From positions 1 to 39,395 of the forward strand of contig JAFYLQ010000044.1 of the NCBI GenBank assembly GCA_017550105.1: DNA of 39,395 nucleotides, written 5' to 3'. Source of the DNA: Clostridia bacterium. GTDB lineage: Bacteria; Bacillota; Clostridia; Oscillospirales; Acutalibacteraceae. The notes below the pieces were generated by a model that worked only from the letters and a program-made list of their open reading frames with translations, ran no database searches and had not been told where the DNA came from. How positions within the stretch are numbered: the first letter of the stretch is position 1; each line of letters starts with the position of its first letter. The translations under genes were made by a program, and so were the position numbers. Positions 26,177-34,308 of this stretch are shown here, one piece after another.

Positions 26177-26791
26177 ATGGCAGTTTTTAAATGTAAAATG
26201 TGTGGTGCCGTTTTGGATGAACAGAATAATGAAACAATTGTTAATTGTGCATATTGCGGAACACAACAAATGTTACCGGGGGTTGATATTCCGTCGGGAT
26301 TTTCTGATGAGGCTGAGGTAATAAGAATAAAAAACCACAGAGATGATATAGATAAGAGTAACAAAAAAGTAAAAAAATATTTTTGGATAGCGTTTGCATC
26401 ATTGGCGGTTTTGCCGACAATTCCTGTTATTTTTAGCCCTTTAGATTATGCTATGGGTGAAGGATTTTTAGGGAAACTTATAGGAGCTTTGTTTTTTTGT
26501 ATTGCTTATAGTATTGCCGTGGTGTTTATTAGCCTTCCTTCATTAATAACAAGCATTGTCTATATATTTGCTAATCCTAAAACTCCAAAAACACGTAAAG
26601 TGATTAGTGTTTTTAATGTTTTTAGTAAAATTTTCTTGTTTAGTGGAATTGGTTTTTGGTCTATGACTGGTCTTGGTGGTATTGTTGCCGTAAAGGATGA
26701 CTTGTCATTTGGATTTGTATTTTTATTAATGGCTATATGTAATGTTGGTATACTGATAGTTTCTTTTATGAAAAAAGATTATAAATATTAA
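26177..26791 (+). CDS. Zinc-ribbon membrane protein, AT-rich
   Basis: 204 residues from the ATG at 26177, a few bases after AAAGAGGGG. N-terminal zinc ribbon (CKMC, then CAYC about 21 residues later), a charged linker, and four hydrophobic helices from about 67 to 198. Base composition is clearly more AT-rich than the neighbouring enzymes, so it may have been acquired separately. It is monocistronic, with its own promoter and a strong terminator. It resembles in layout the proteins at 4244 and 30242, although the sequences are not close. Function unknown. Confidence 0.7.
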   Translation: MAVFKCKMCGAVLDEQNNETIVNCAYCGTQQMLPGVDIPSGFSDEAEVIRIKNHRDDIDKSNKKVKKYFWIAFASLAVLPTIPVIFSPLDYAMGEGFLGKLIGALFFCIAYSIAVVFISLPSLITSIVYIFANPKTPKTRKVISVFNVFSKIFLFSGIGFWSMTGLGGIVAVKDDLSFGFVFLLMAICNVGILIVSFMKKDYKY

Positions 26792-26833
26792 AAAATACGA
26801 CAAGTGGTTTCCGACACCACTTGTCGTATTTTT
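26792..26833. terminator. Bidirectional terminator
   Basis: AAAATACGACAAGTGG (26792-26807) pairs with CCACTTGTCGTATTTT (26817-26832), loop of 9, a 16-bp stem with A and T runs on both sides; it separates the convergent zinc-ribbon and GH13 genes. Confidence 0.85.
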
Positions 26834-26840
26834 GTGTTAA

Positions 26841-28508
26841 TTAATCAAAAAGATAAACTCTTGTTTCGTAGGGCTTGGTTGTGAAGCCATTATCCTGAAT
26901 ATCTGCATCCTTATAGTTAGCAAGAACCAATTTACCCTTTGATAAGTCAAAGCCCTTGGGAGCCTTGAATTTAACGGGCTTGTCACCGAATACGTTTATT
27001 ACGAGCATACGCTTACCCTCGTAATTTCTTTCGTAAACGTAAAGGGTCTTGCTACTCTTATAGTGCTCCTTGTAGTCACCGTAAATAACAATCTCGTTTT
27101 CTTTTCTGAATTTGAGAAGTGCACGGTAGAAGTTAAGGATACTGTCGGGGTCCTTCTCTGCGGCCTCAACGTTGATTTCCTTGTAGTTGGGGTTAACAAC
27201 GAACCAGGGTTCGTCTGCAGTTGTGAAGCCTGCATTTTTCTCGGTGTTCCACTGAACAACACTTCTTGCATTATCACGTGAAGCATAGTTGGCAAGATTA
27301 AGTGCCTTTTCTTCACCCATAATTTTCTTTGCAACGTTGTAGTTGTTGATGGTGGAAACGTCGGTGTACTGGTCAATGCTTTCAAAGGGATAGTTAAGCA
27401 TACCGATTTCCTGACCCTGATAAATGAAGGGTGTACCGCTCTGGCAGATGTATGTAACTGCAAGCATCTTTGCACTTTCAACACGGTATTCGGGGCTACC
27501 GTAACGGTTAATTACACGGGGTTGGTCGTGGTTTTCAAGATAAAGGGCATTCCATGCCTTGCCGTAAAGGTCCTTTTGCCATCTTGAGAAAACCTTTTTG
27601 AGGTTTTTAAGTTTGAATTTTGTTTTGAACCAGCTGTAGAAGAGGCAGTCAGCCGCCATATGCTCAAAGTGGAACATCATATTAAGATGCTGGTCAGGAC
27701 CCTCTGTAATGTGTTTAAGAGCCTTCTTGGTTGTCATCATGGGTGCTTCACCAACTGTCATACAGTCGTATTTTGAAAGCACGTCGTTTTTGAATTCAAG
27801 AAGATATTCATCAAGGTGAGGACCATGCATATAGTTCTCAATACCTGTTGCAACGGGGAACCAATAGGGGCTTGAGGGTAAGCCTTCTTTTTTTGAAATG
27901 AAGGTAATAACGTCCTCACGGAAGCCGTCAACACCCATATCAAGCCAGAATTTCATAATATCCTTAACCTCTTCACGAACCTCGGGATTATCCATATTAA
28001 GGTCGGGCTGTTCAACCGCAAAAAGGTGAAGGTAGTATTCGTCGTTCTTTTCGTTATATTCCCAAGCGGGACCTGCAAAGGTTGACATCCAGTTATTAGG
28101 ACGACGTTTACCCTTGCCCTTGTACCAATGATAGTAGCTGTGGTATTTGCTTGTTGGGTCTTCGATACCTTTTTTGAACCATTCGTGCTGGTCAGAGGTG
28201 TGGTTTACAACAAGGTCCATAATAACCCTTAAGCCTCTTTCGTGAGCACCGTCAAGAACCTTTTTGAAATCCTCCATAGTACCATATTCGGGCTGAATAC
28301 TGCGGTAGTCGGCAATATCATAGCCGTAGTCCTTCTGGGGGGATTTGTAGAGGGGGGAGAACCAAATAGCGTCAACACCAAGGCTCTTTATGTAATCAAG
28401 CTTTGACAATACACCCTTAAGGTCACCGATGCCGTCACCGTCACCGTCACAGAAGGAGCGGGGCCATACCTGATAAACCGCCATTTCTTTGTACCAAGAT
28501 TTTTGCAT
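26841..28508 (-). CDS. malL: GH13 oligo-1,6-glucosidase / alpha-glucosidase
   Basis: 555 residues, the usual length of GH13_31 enzymes. Nucleophile Asp199 (GFREDVI), acid/base Glu254 (TVGEAPM) and stabiliser Asp328 (LENHDQPR); the calcium loop DGDGDGIGD is at 21-29. Val200 directly after the nucleophile is the residue linked to alpha-1,6 preference in bacterial oligo-1,6-glucosidases; alpha-1,4 enzymes have Ala or Thr there. It would hydrolyse isomaltose-type oligosaccharides in the cytoplasm. No signal peptide. The gene symbol is by family; phosphotrehalase or sucrase specificities cannot be wholly excluded. It is monocistronic, with a promoter at 28544-28572. Confidence 0.88.
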   Translation of the reverse strand: MQKSWYKEMAVYQVWPRSFCDGDGDGIGDLKGVLSKLDYIKSLGVDAIWFSPLYKSPQKDYGYDIADYRSIQPEYGTMEDFKKVLDGAHERGLRVIMDLVVNHTSDQHEWFKKGIEDPTSKYHSYYHWYKGKGKRRPNNWMSTFAGPAWEYNEKNDEYYLHLFAVEQPDLNMDNPEVREEVKDIMKFWLDMGVDGFREDVITFISKKEGLPSSPYWFPVATGIENYMHGPHLDEYLLEFKNDVLSKYDCMTVGEAPMMTTKKALKHITEGPDQHLNMMFHFEHMAADCLFYSWFKTKFKLKNLKKVFSRWQKDLYGKAWNALYLENHDQPRVINRYGSPEYRVESAKMLAVTYICQSGTPFIYQGQEIGMLNYPFESIDQYTDVSTINNYNVAKKIMGEEKALNLANYASRDNARSVVQWNTEKNAGFTTADEPWFVVNPNYKEINVEAAEKDPDSILNFYRALLKFRKENEIVIYGDYKEHYKSSKTLYVYERNYEGKRMLVINVFGDKPVKFKAPKGFDLSKGKLVLANYKDADIQDNGFTTKPYETRVYLFD

Positions 28509-28543
28509 TTTAAAAACCTCACTTTACTTTGCTTATTGATTTT

Positions 28544-28572
28544 AGTTTAACATAACTTTAATAAAAATACAA
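28544..28572 (-). promoter_or_regulatory. Promoter of the GH13 gene
   Basis: On the minus strand TTGTAT (28572-28567), a 17-base spacer and TAAACT (28549-28544), 36 bases before the start at 28508. Confidence 0.5.
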
Positions 28573-28665
28573 CATTTATTAATTAATGTGCCAAAATAAC
28601 AAAATTTATACAAAAAATTAACGAATTAGTTAAAATTCCCTATGTACTTTTTCCTTTTTGTATTG

Positions 28666-28671
28666 TATAAT
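28666..28671 (+). promoter_or_regulatory. -10 element for the LRR gene at 28708
   Basis: A perfect TATAAT 37 bases before the start codon; the 17-base-spaced -35 (TGTACT at 28643) is weak. Confidence 0.45.
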
Positions 28672-28707
28672 AAGTTGAATTAAAATCACGTTTCGTGAGG
28701 TATATAG

Positions 28708-29721
28708 ATGAAAAAAACAGCTATAATTATTGTTAGTTTAACCGTAGCCATTGTTCTGACGGCGTTAATTCTGGTTACAACTATTATTGCACCTAAGTTC
28801 GACGAATGGTTCGGCTCGGACGATACAACCTACAACTATTCTTATTCAATGGTGCCCACCGCCACCATTCCCGTTGTTCCGCAGGATACCGAATCGTGGG
28901 TTGATATCAACGCTATTGCAGGTGACCTTGCTACTGCAACCGATACCGACACAAGCTCAACCTCCGTGACACTTGCTCCCGTTGTTATCGGGACTGAGGG
29001 CGGCAGTGCTCTTACCACGATTATTTACATCGACCAGAACGGCAACATAATTGACCCCAACCTTGTTAATAACAACAAAACAACCACTTACATTGAAAAT
29101 GACAATGCCTTTGACGACACTGTAGCTGCTACTGATGACAACTCATTTGCAGAGTACGAAATCAACTCGGCAGGTGTTATTACCCGTTACTTCGGTACAA
29201 GTAAGGTTGTTATGATTCCCTCTAAAATTCAGGGGATTACAGTTAAGGGTATTGGTAAAGGCTGCTTTGAATCCTTATACATAAGCGGTGTTCAGATTCC
29301 TGAAACCGTCACTGTAATTGAAGCAGGTGCTTTCAAGGATTGTAAATACCTTAAGACAGTTGTTTTTAAGGACGAAAAAGCAAGTGTTAAAATCGGCAAC
29401 TCGGCGTTTAAGGGTTGCACAAGCCTCGAAAGCATCAATCTTCCCATTACACCTGAGATTGGCTTGTCTGCCTTCGAGAGCTGCACTTCGTTAAAGAAGC
29501 TTGATATCAAAGCAGGTACCAAAAATATCGGTCAGTATTGCTTCGCCTATTGCGAATCATTAACTGCGCTTACCATTCGTGATGATAAAACAACCTTCAA
29601 CGGCATAACAACCTTCCAGGGCTGCAATAAAGGAAAACTTATTGTTTATTGCGAGGTCGACTCGGATGTTGAGTTTACTATGAAAGAGTATGGGTTGAAT
29701 ACATCACCTATTACCGGCTGA
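28708..29721 (+). CDS. Membrane-anchored BspA-like leucine-rich repeat protein
   Basis: 337 residues. Signal anchor at about 4-30, then about 110 residues of Thr/Asp/Ser-rich low-complexity stalk (for example ATATDTDTSSTS), then five or so LRR_5 units, recognisable by IPETVTVIEAGAFKDCKYL, VKIGNSAFKGCTSLESINL, IGLSAFESCTSLKKLDI and IGQYCFAYCESLTAL. The same layout is found in many gut Firmicute surface proteins, where LRR_5 modules are binding scaffolds. GTGAGGT precedes the ATG. It is monocistronic, ending at a terminator with a GAAA tetraloop. It resembles the protein at 3003 in architecture but not closely in sequence. Confidence 0.78.
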   Translation: MKKTAIIIVSLTVAIVLTALILVTTIIAPKFDEWFGSDDTTYNYSYSMVPTATIPVVPQDTESWVDINAIAGDLATATDTDTSSTSVTLAPVVIGTEGGSALTTIIYIDQNGNIIDPNLVNNNKTTTYIENDNAFDDTVAATDDNSFAEYEINSAGVITRYFGTSKVVMIPSKIQGITVKGIGKGCFESLYISGVQIPETVTVIEAGAFKDCKYLKTVVFKDEKASVKIGNSAFKGCTSLESINLPITPEIGLSAFESCTSLKKLDIKAGTKNIGQYCFAYCESLTALTIRDDKTTFNGITTFQGCNKGKLIVYCEVDSDVEFTMKEYGLNTSPITG

Positions 29722-29730
29722 TAAAAAATT

Positions 29731-29774
29731 AAATGAGCTGCAAGAAACGAAAGTTTTTTGCAGCTCATTTTTTT
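29731..29774 (+). terminator. Terminator with a GAAA tetraloop
   Basis: AAATGAGCTGCAA (29731-29743) pairs with TTGCAGCTCATTT (29758-29770). The stem continues inward (a G-T pair, then AAAC with GTTT) to a GAAA loop at 29749-29752, giving about 18 pairs, followed by TTTT. Confidence 0.85.
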
Positions 29775-29801
29775 AACGATGGGACAAATTATGAATATAA
29801 T
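29773..29801 (+). promoter_or_regulatory. Promoter of the mazF gene
   Basis: TTAACG (29773-29778), a 17-base spacer and a perfect TATAAT (29796-29801). It overlaps the T-tract of the preceding terminator and leaves a leader of about 85 bases. Confidence 0.5.
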
Positions 29802-29893
29802 AAAAAGGAAAGCGAAAAATCAGACTCTCTGTGATTATTTTTGTAAATCTCAGGCAAAAATAAGGATGTAATTTCATACGGGAGAGTGATAAC

Positions 29894-30238
29894 TTGAATA
29901 TTAAAAGAGGGGATATATTTTTTGCTGACTTGAGTCCCGTTGTGGGGTCGGAGCAAGGCGGAATAAGACCCGTACTTATTGTCCAGAACGACGTGGGTAA
30001 TAAATTCAGCCCAACTGTAATTGCGGCGGCAATCACAAGTCAACAGTTTAAAACAAAACTGCCTACCCATATAAACGTGGATGCGGCAGTTTGCGGTCTT
30101 TCTAAGGATTCGGTAGTTCTTCTTGAACAAATACGAACTCTTGATAAACAACGACTCAAAGAAAAAATGGGGAACCTACCCGAAAAGGATATGAGTCGTA
30201 TTAACAATGCACTTTCAGTAAGCATGGGGCTTGAGTGA
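29894..30238 (+). CDS. MazF/PemK-type mRNA interferase without antitoxin
   Basis: 114 residues of the MazF/PemK fold: [30 protein letters not shown] is the family hallmark, followed by [18 protein letters not shown] and [16 protein letters not shown]. These toxins cleave single-stranded mRNA at short motifs. The start is TTG at 29894, about 9 bases after GGGAGAG. No antitoxin gene lies beside it: the upstream 170 bases hold only a 30-codon frame with no ribbon-helix-helix or AbrB-like features, and downstream lies a convergent gene 3 bases away. It could be a solitary housekeeping NdoA-type toxin with its antitoxin elsewhere. Confidence 0.85.
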   Translation: MNIKRGDIFFADLSPVVGSEQGGIRPVLIVQNDVGNKFSPTVIAAAITSQQFKTKLPTHINVDAAVCGLSKDSVVLLEQIRTLDKQRLKEKMGNLPEKDMSRINNALSVSMGLE

Positions 30239-30241
30239 TAA

Positions 30242-30967
30242 TCACTTAAGCCTCCATTCTGATTCTTTAAAATATGCGGCTACAGAGTATTCTTCCGAAT
30301 TTTTGTCTTTTGAGGCTGCAACGTAGTATAAATCGCCAACCTCGATGTTATTATATTCGCTTGCGTTTTTTACTTCCGCTACCAAATCGTTCCACGAGTC
30401 CATAAATCCGTCAAAAAATATATAATAATGCGTATCTTCGCCTTCTACCTCGGTTTTTCTTATGCATTTACGCAAAACGATCGTATAATTGTTTTTGTAA
30501 CGTGTTTTTTTGAAGCTGCTTACTAATTGAAGTATAAATCCTATGCAAAAAAAGAAACCGATAATTCCGAGTCCCGGATGTATTGTGCCTGCACCTGCAA
30601 AGCATAATATACCTAATCCTAACAAAATAATCGACAGAACAAACGTAAAACCTGCACCGATTTCGGATTTTATTGCTCGTGGGGTCAGTAACTTTTTCTG
30701 GCTCTGCGGAATTGATTTCTTCTGGGATTTGTTGGTTGTTTTTTTTGGTGGAGTAGTTGTTTTTATTTCGGGCGTAGCCTCTTTTTTAGGCATAGCTGTA
30801 ACAACGGATGGTGCCTCCTCGGGAATATAAGGCTTTACATATTCCTCATTGGTTGCAGGGGGCATAATGGTCTGCTTCTGTATTTTTCTTCTGTTTCCGC
30901 ATTTTTTACAAAATTTATCTTCGGGTGAGAATTTTGTACCACATTTACCACAAAACAATTGACTCAT
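30242..30967 (-). CDS. Zinc-ribbon membrane protein with Pro/Lys-rich linker
   Basis: 241 residues. N-terminal zinc ribbon (FCGKCGTKFSPEDKFCKKCG), a low-complexity linker rich in Pro, Lys, Thr and Glu up to about residue 95, two transmembrane helices (about 104-127 and 133-152), and a soluble C-terminal domain of about 80 residues (YYIFFDGFMDSWNDL, VGDLYYVAAS) that I do not recognise. CGAGGTC precedes the ATG. It converges with mazF across only 3 bases, with no terminator between, so read-through antisense is possible. Own promoter at 31002-31029. Function unknown. Confidence 0.68.
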   Translation of the reverse strand: MSQLFCGKCGTKFSPEDKFCKKCGNRRKIQKQTIMPPATNEEYVKPYIPEEAPSVVTAMPKKEATPEIKTTTPPKKTTNKSQKKSIPQSQKKLLTPRAIKSEIGAGFTFVLSIILLGLGILCFAGAGTIHPGLGIIGFFFCIGFILQLVSSFKKTRYKNNYTIVLRKCIRKTEVEGEDTHYYIFFDGFMDSWNDLVAEVKNASEYNNIEVGDLYYVAASKDKNSEEYSVAAYFKESEWRLK

Positions 30968-31001
30968 AAAGACCTCGTAAAACTAAATTTATATTAAGTT
31001 T

Positions 31002-31029
31002 ATTATAATACACCCAAATGAAATTTCAA
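31002..31029 (-). promoter_or_regulatory. Promoter of the 30242-30967 gene
   Basis: On the minus strand TTGAAA (31029-31024), a 16-base spacer and a perfect TATAAT (31007-31002), 35 bases before the start codon. Confidence 0.6.
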
Positions 31030-31034
31030 TAGTT

Positions 31035-31048
31035 TTTTGATATCAAAA
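31035..31048. promoter_or_regulatory. Perfect 14-bp palindrome beside the promoter
   Basis: TTTTGATATCAAAA is a perfect inverted repeat just upstream of the -35 of the divergent minus-strand promoter (31024-31029) and about 85 bases before the metK promoter. It could be an activator or repressor site; no regulator is known. Confidence 0.3.
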
Positions 31049-31132
31049 GCGTTTTTTCTTAACGGTGTGGCGGTAAATTGTTTTGTGAAGTGACAGGGTC
31101 TTAGTTTTATTTATTGTGCATCTCGACATAAC

Positions 31133-31161
31133 TTGACATTAACAATAATGTAGTGTAAAAT
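31133..31161 (+). promoter_or_regulatory. Promoter of metK-radC
   Basis: TTGACA (31133-31138), a 17-base spacer and TAAAAT (31156-31161): near-consensus. The leader to the ATG at 31199 is only about 30 bases, too short to hold a SAM riboswitch. Confidence 0.75.
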
Positions 31162-31198
31162 AATAATGTAATTTTATGTCTTCACGGAGGATATTTCT

Positions 31199-32386
31199 AT
31201 GTTTAAAAGATTTTTTACATCGGAGTCTGTAACCGAGGGTCATCCCGATAAGGTTTGTGACCAGGTGTCCGATGCTATTCTTGACGCAATGCTTGAGCAG
31301 GACAGTATGTCACGTGTGGCTTGTGAAACATGCTGTACTACAGGTATGGTTATGGTAATGGGCGAAATTACCACTAAGGCTCAGGTTGATATTCCTGCAA
31401 TTATCCGCGAGGTGGTTTGCGGTATCGGCTTCGATAACCCCGAGTGCGGTTTCGATGGTAACAGCTGTGCAGTGTTCACAACTCTTGACAAGCAGTCACC
31501 CGATATTGCTATGGGTGTTGATAAGTCCTTTGAGCTTAAGGGCGGTGAGGATGATACATATAATCTTCACGGTGCAGGTGACCAGGGTATGATGTTCGGT
31601 TTTGCCTGTAACGATACTGAGGAGCTTATGCCCTTACCCATTTCTCTTGCACACAAGCTTGCATACAAGCTCACTCAGGTCAGAAAAGACGGTACTCTTT
31701 CTTACCTTCGTCCCGACGGTAAGAGTCAGGTAACCATCGAGTATGATGAAAATGATAAGCCTGTAAGAGTTGAAGCAGTTGTTGTTTCAACACAGCACGA
31801 CCCCATCGATATGGAAGTGCTCAGAAAGGACGTTTTCGAGAACGTTATTAAGCCCGTAATTCCCGAAAAATATCTTGATGAAAACACTAAGATTTACGTT
31901 AACCCCACAGGTAACTTTGTAGTTGGCGGTCCCGTTGGCGACAGTGGTCTTACAGGACGTAAAATTATTGTTGATACATACGGCGGCTACTCACGTCACG
32001 GCGGCGGTGCTTTCTCAGGTAAGGACCCCACAAAGGTTGACAGAAGCGCCGCATATGCCGCAAGATACGTTGCTAAAAATATTGTTGCTGCCGGTCTTGC
32101 AGAAAAGTGCGAGGTTCAGCTTGCTTACGCTATCGGTGTTGCTCGTCCTCTTTCGGTACGTGTTGATACCTTCGGCACAGGTAAAATAGACGATGCAAAG
32201 CTTGATGCACTTGTTAATAAATACTTTGACCTTCGTCCTGCCGCAATTATTGAGAAGCTTGAATTAAGAAAGCCTCAGTACAGACCCCTTGCCGCATACG
32301 GTCATATGGGTAGAATTGACCTTGACGTTGCTTGGGAAAGAACAGATATGGCAGAAACTCTTAAAGAAGCAGTAAATAATATCTGA
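31199..32386 (+). CDS. metK: S-adenosylmethionine synthetase
   Basis: 395 residues, the standard length. Family signatures are [20 protein letters not shown] at the N-terminus, [16 protein letters not shown] (ATP-binding) at about 124-139 and [19 protein letters not shown] near 270-288. It makes SAM from methionine and ATP as a tetramer in the cytoplasm. The ribosome site is GGAGG at 31186. It is followed by radC, whose ATG shares one base with the metK stop (TGATG). SAM made here feeds enzymes such as TrmK at 9081. Confidence 0.97.
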   Translation: MFKRFFTSESVTEGHPDKVCDQVSDAILDAMLEQDSMSRVACETCCTTGMVMVMGEITTKAQVDIPAIIREVVCGIGFDNPECGFDGNSCAVFTTLDKQSPDIAMGVDKSFELKGGEDDTYNLHGAGDQGMMFGFACNDTEELMPLPISLAHKLAYKLTQVRKDGTLSYLRPDGKSQVTIEYDENDKPVRVEAVVVSTQHDPIDMEVLRKDVFENVIKPVIPEKYLDENTKIYVNPTGNFVVGGPVGDSGLTGRKIIVDTYGGYSRHGGGAFSGKDPTKVDRSAAYAARYVAKNIVAAGLAEKCEVQLAYAIGVARPLSVRVDTFGTGKIDDAKLDALVNKYFDLRPAAIIEKLELRKPQYRPLAAYGHMGRIDLDVAWERTDMAETLKEAVNNI

Positions 32387-33093
32387 TGAAAGCAAAAGAT
32401 AAAAGGACGGATAATTCAGGTCACAGACAAAGGGTGAAGGATGCCGTCAAGCAAAACGGCTTTAACCATCTTACTGACGAAAGATTCCTTGAACTTATAT
32501 TGTTTTATTCGGTTCCGAGGGTTGACGTTTACGACCTTGCCAAAAATCTTGTTCAGGAATTCGGTTCCTTGCAAAACGTGTTTTGTGCAGATTTTGACAG
32601 ACTATGTAAGGTTAAGGGCGTAGGGGAAAATACTGCTTTAATGCTAAGTGCTATGGGTGAAGCCTTAAAACGAACCTCAAAGCCAAACATAGACAAACGC
32701 GTTTCCCTTAAAAGTGTCGACGATTTAAAGGCTTTAGCAAAAAGCGAATTATACGGACTGAATAACGAAAACGTTGTTCTTGTATGTCTTGATAATGCCA
32801 AGCGTGTTAAAAAGATTGTTCATATTTCTGAGGGTGACAAACGCGAGGCTCTTATAGACGTTCGTAAGGCGGTGCAGGTGGCAATAGATTGCGAGGCTTC
32901 TGCGGCTTTTATTGCACACAATCATCCCGAGGATTCATGCGAACCCTCTGCAAATGACGTTGATTCGACACGTGCGTTGTGTGTGATGTTTCGCAAGTTG
33001 GGCTTTTTGCTCGTTGACCATATCATAATCGGTTGCGATAATGAGGTCTATTCTATGCGGAGCGACCCGTTGTTTTCACAGATGTTCTATTGA
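32386..33093 (+). CDS. radC: RadC-family JAB/MPN domain protein
   Basis: 235 residues. A helix-hairpin-helix-like segment at 75-90 (VKGVGENTALMLSAMGE), followed by the JAMM metal motif AHNHPEDSCEPSANDVD with His178, His180 and Asp191, as in the JAB1/MPN+ metalloprotease fold. RadC proteins were once linked to DNA repair, but the true role is uncertain. Translation is coupled to metK by a 1-base overlap. Its 3' end overlaps the convergent spmB gene by 7 bases, and its likely terminator lies inside spmB. Confidence 0.9.
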   Translation: MKAKDKRTDNSGHRQRVKDAVKQNGFNHLTDERFLELILFYSVPRVDVYDLAKNLVQEFGSLQNVFCADFDRLCKVKGVGENTALMLSAMGEALKRTSKPNIDKRVSLKSVDDLKALAKSELYGLNNENVVLVCLDNAKRVKKIVHISEGDKREALIDVRKAVQVAIDCEASAAFIAHNHPEDSCEPSANDVDSTRALCVMFRKLGFLLVDHIIIGCDNEVYSMRSDPLFSQMFY

Positions 33094-33611
33094 TACAAAA
33101 ACAATTTAACAAATTTCGGCGAGAGAATAAAACTCGTAAAATCGGCACACAGAGCACTCGGCAATGTGTGCCGTGATTTTTTTATGCCTACAGAGCCGTA
33201 ATAAACCGTCATAGTATAAAAAGTGGTTTCGGTAGAACCCATTATAACCGAAGCACATCTGCCGATAAAACTGTCGGGTCCGTGGTTTTTTAATATGCTT
33301 TCAAACATTCCAAGGGACCCGCTACCTGAAATAGGGGATAAAATAGTCAGGGGAGAAACCTCTTTGGGAATCCCTAAAAATGAAGTTATGGGAGATAAAA
33401 GTGAACACAAGGTGTCCAATGCACCCGACGCCTTAATAAGTTCAATGGAAAAAATTAATGCAACAAGTGATGGTAGTATATTCAGAAGTATTTTTAACCC
33501 CTCTTTTGCACCGGCAGTGAACTCGTTGAAAACGTTAACACCCTTAAAAATTCCGTGCAGTATCATAATAACAACAATAACGGGGATTATAAAATTACTT
33601 ATCTCGGTCAT
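33087..33611 (-). CDS. spmB: Spore maturation protein B
   Basis: 174 residues with five hydrophobic segments of the nucleoside-recognition (Gate) family. SpmB signatures: SPITSFLGIPKEVSPL, SPISGSGSLGMFESIL, GPDSFIGRCASVIMGSTETTFYTMTVYYGSVGI, here split. With SpmA it is required for normal spore core dehydration in Bacillus and is found in spore-forming lineages. It overlaps spmA by 4 bases and radC (convergent) by 7. Confidence 0.92.
   Translation of the reverse strand: MTEISNFIIPVIVVIMILHGIFKGVNVFNEFTAGAKEGLKILLNILPSLVALIFSIELIKASGALDTLCSLLSPITSFLGIPKEVSPLTILSPISGSGSLGMFESILKNHGPDSFIGRCASVIMGSTETTFYTMTVYYGSVGIKKSRHTLPSALCADFTSFILSPKFVKLFLYQ
33138..33183 (+). terminator. radC terminator embedded in the spmB coding region
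   Basis: AAAATCGGCACAC (33138-33150) pairs with GTGTGCC-GT-GATTTT (33166-33180), with a 2-base bulge and a 15-base loop, followed by TTT. It lies 45 bases after the radC stop, within codons of the convergent spmB. Confidence 0.6.
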
Positions 33612-34180
33612 TTGAACACCCTTTTCAGAATTATTGTCATCAGAATCCCGCAGGATAAACTTATTGCGGAGGTTATTAGTGCGGGTACTATGACCTCCGT
33701 AGGGGATTTACTGCCGTATTCATTGCGAAGCATTGCAACGGTTGTGGATATCAGATGTAAAGAAGCGGTGTTTATTACAACAAAGCGTACCATATTATCA
33801 TCTGCGGTTGCCGAGTGGTTGTTGAGTGTGCTTAATCTGTTCATTGCCTTAAGCCCCAAGGGTGTTGCGGCGTTATCAAGGCCAAGTATGTTGGCGGTTA
33901 TATTCATCGAAATTAATTGCCGTGCTTCTTCATCCTTAAGCTTTGGAAAAAGTAGTTTTAAAACAGGGCTAAGAAGCTTCGCAAGTGAAACTGTAAGTCC
34001 GCTTTTTTCAGCAATTTTAATAAGACCGTTCCAAAGGCATATAATCCCTAAAAGCTTTATTGCTAACGATATTGCAACGGAGCCGCTATCTATAATTGCC
34101 GTTGACAAAGCACCGATTTTACCGTTAAAAACGGCGCAAATAAATGAAAAAATTATCATAATAGGCCAGATGTAGTTCAT
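33608..34180 (-). CDS. spmA: Spore maturation protein A
   Basis: About 190 residues, membrane protein with hydrophobic segments at about 3-22, 32-55 and 140-185. Signatures: MNYIWPIMII, LWNGLIKIAEKSGL, SMNITANILGLDNAATPLGL and FVVINTASLHLI. Two adjacent ATG codons are present; the second (34180) is better spaced from AAGGGA than the first (34183). No convincing vegetative promoter is visible upstream, consistent with expression during sporulation. Partner of SpmB. Confidence 0.92.
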   Translation of the reverse strand: MNYIWPIMIIFSFICAVFNGKIGALSTAIIDSGSVAISLAIKLLGIICLWNGLIKIAEKSGLTVSLAKLLSPVLKLLFPKLKDEEARQLISMNITANILGLDNAATPLGLKAMNRLSTLNNHSATADDNMVRFVVINTASLHLISTTVAMLRNEYGSKSPTEVIVPALITSAISLSCGILMTIILKRVFK

Positions 34181-34227
34181 CATTGTCCCTTAAATCACCC
34201 CGCAAAGCCGATTGCAACAGATTTTAC

Positions 34228-34255
34228 TTGACTAAATAACTATATATTGTATAAT
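34228..34255 (+). promoter_or_regulatory. Promoter of the topoisomerase pair
   Basis: TTGACT (34228-34233), a 16-base spacer and a perfect TATAAT (34250-34255), with a leader of about 45 bases before the ATG at 34309. The -10 is surrounded by a TA-rich near-palindrome. Confidence 0.6.
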
Positions 34256-34308
34256 ATATAAGGTAAAATCCCTAAACTTGGTATTTTTTCGAAAGGATGG
34301 GTAATTAA

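Noticed and set aside
29779-29871. Thirty-codon frame upstream of mazF as an antitoxin
   Set aside because: It overlaps the promoter region, has no ribosome site, and shows no antitoxin fold features.
31030-31198. SAM riboswitch before metK
   Set aside because: A near-consensus promoter at 31133-31161 leaves only about 30 bases of leader, and no S-box core sequence is seen upstream.
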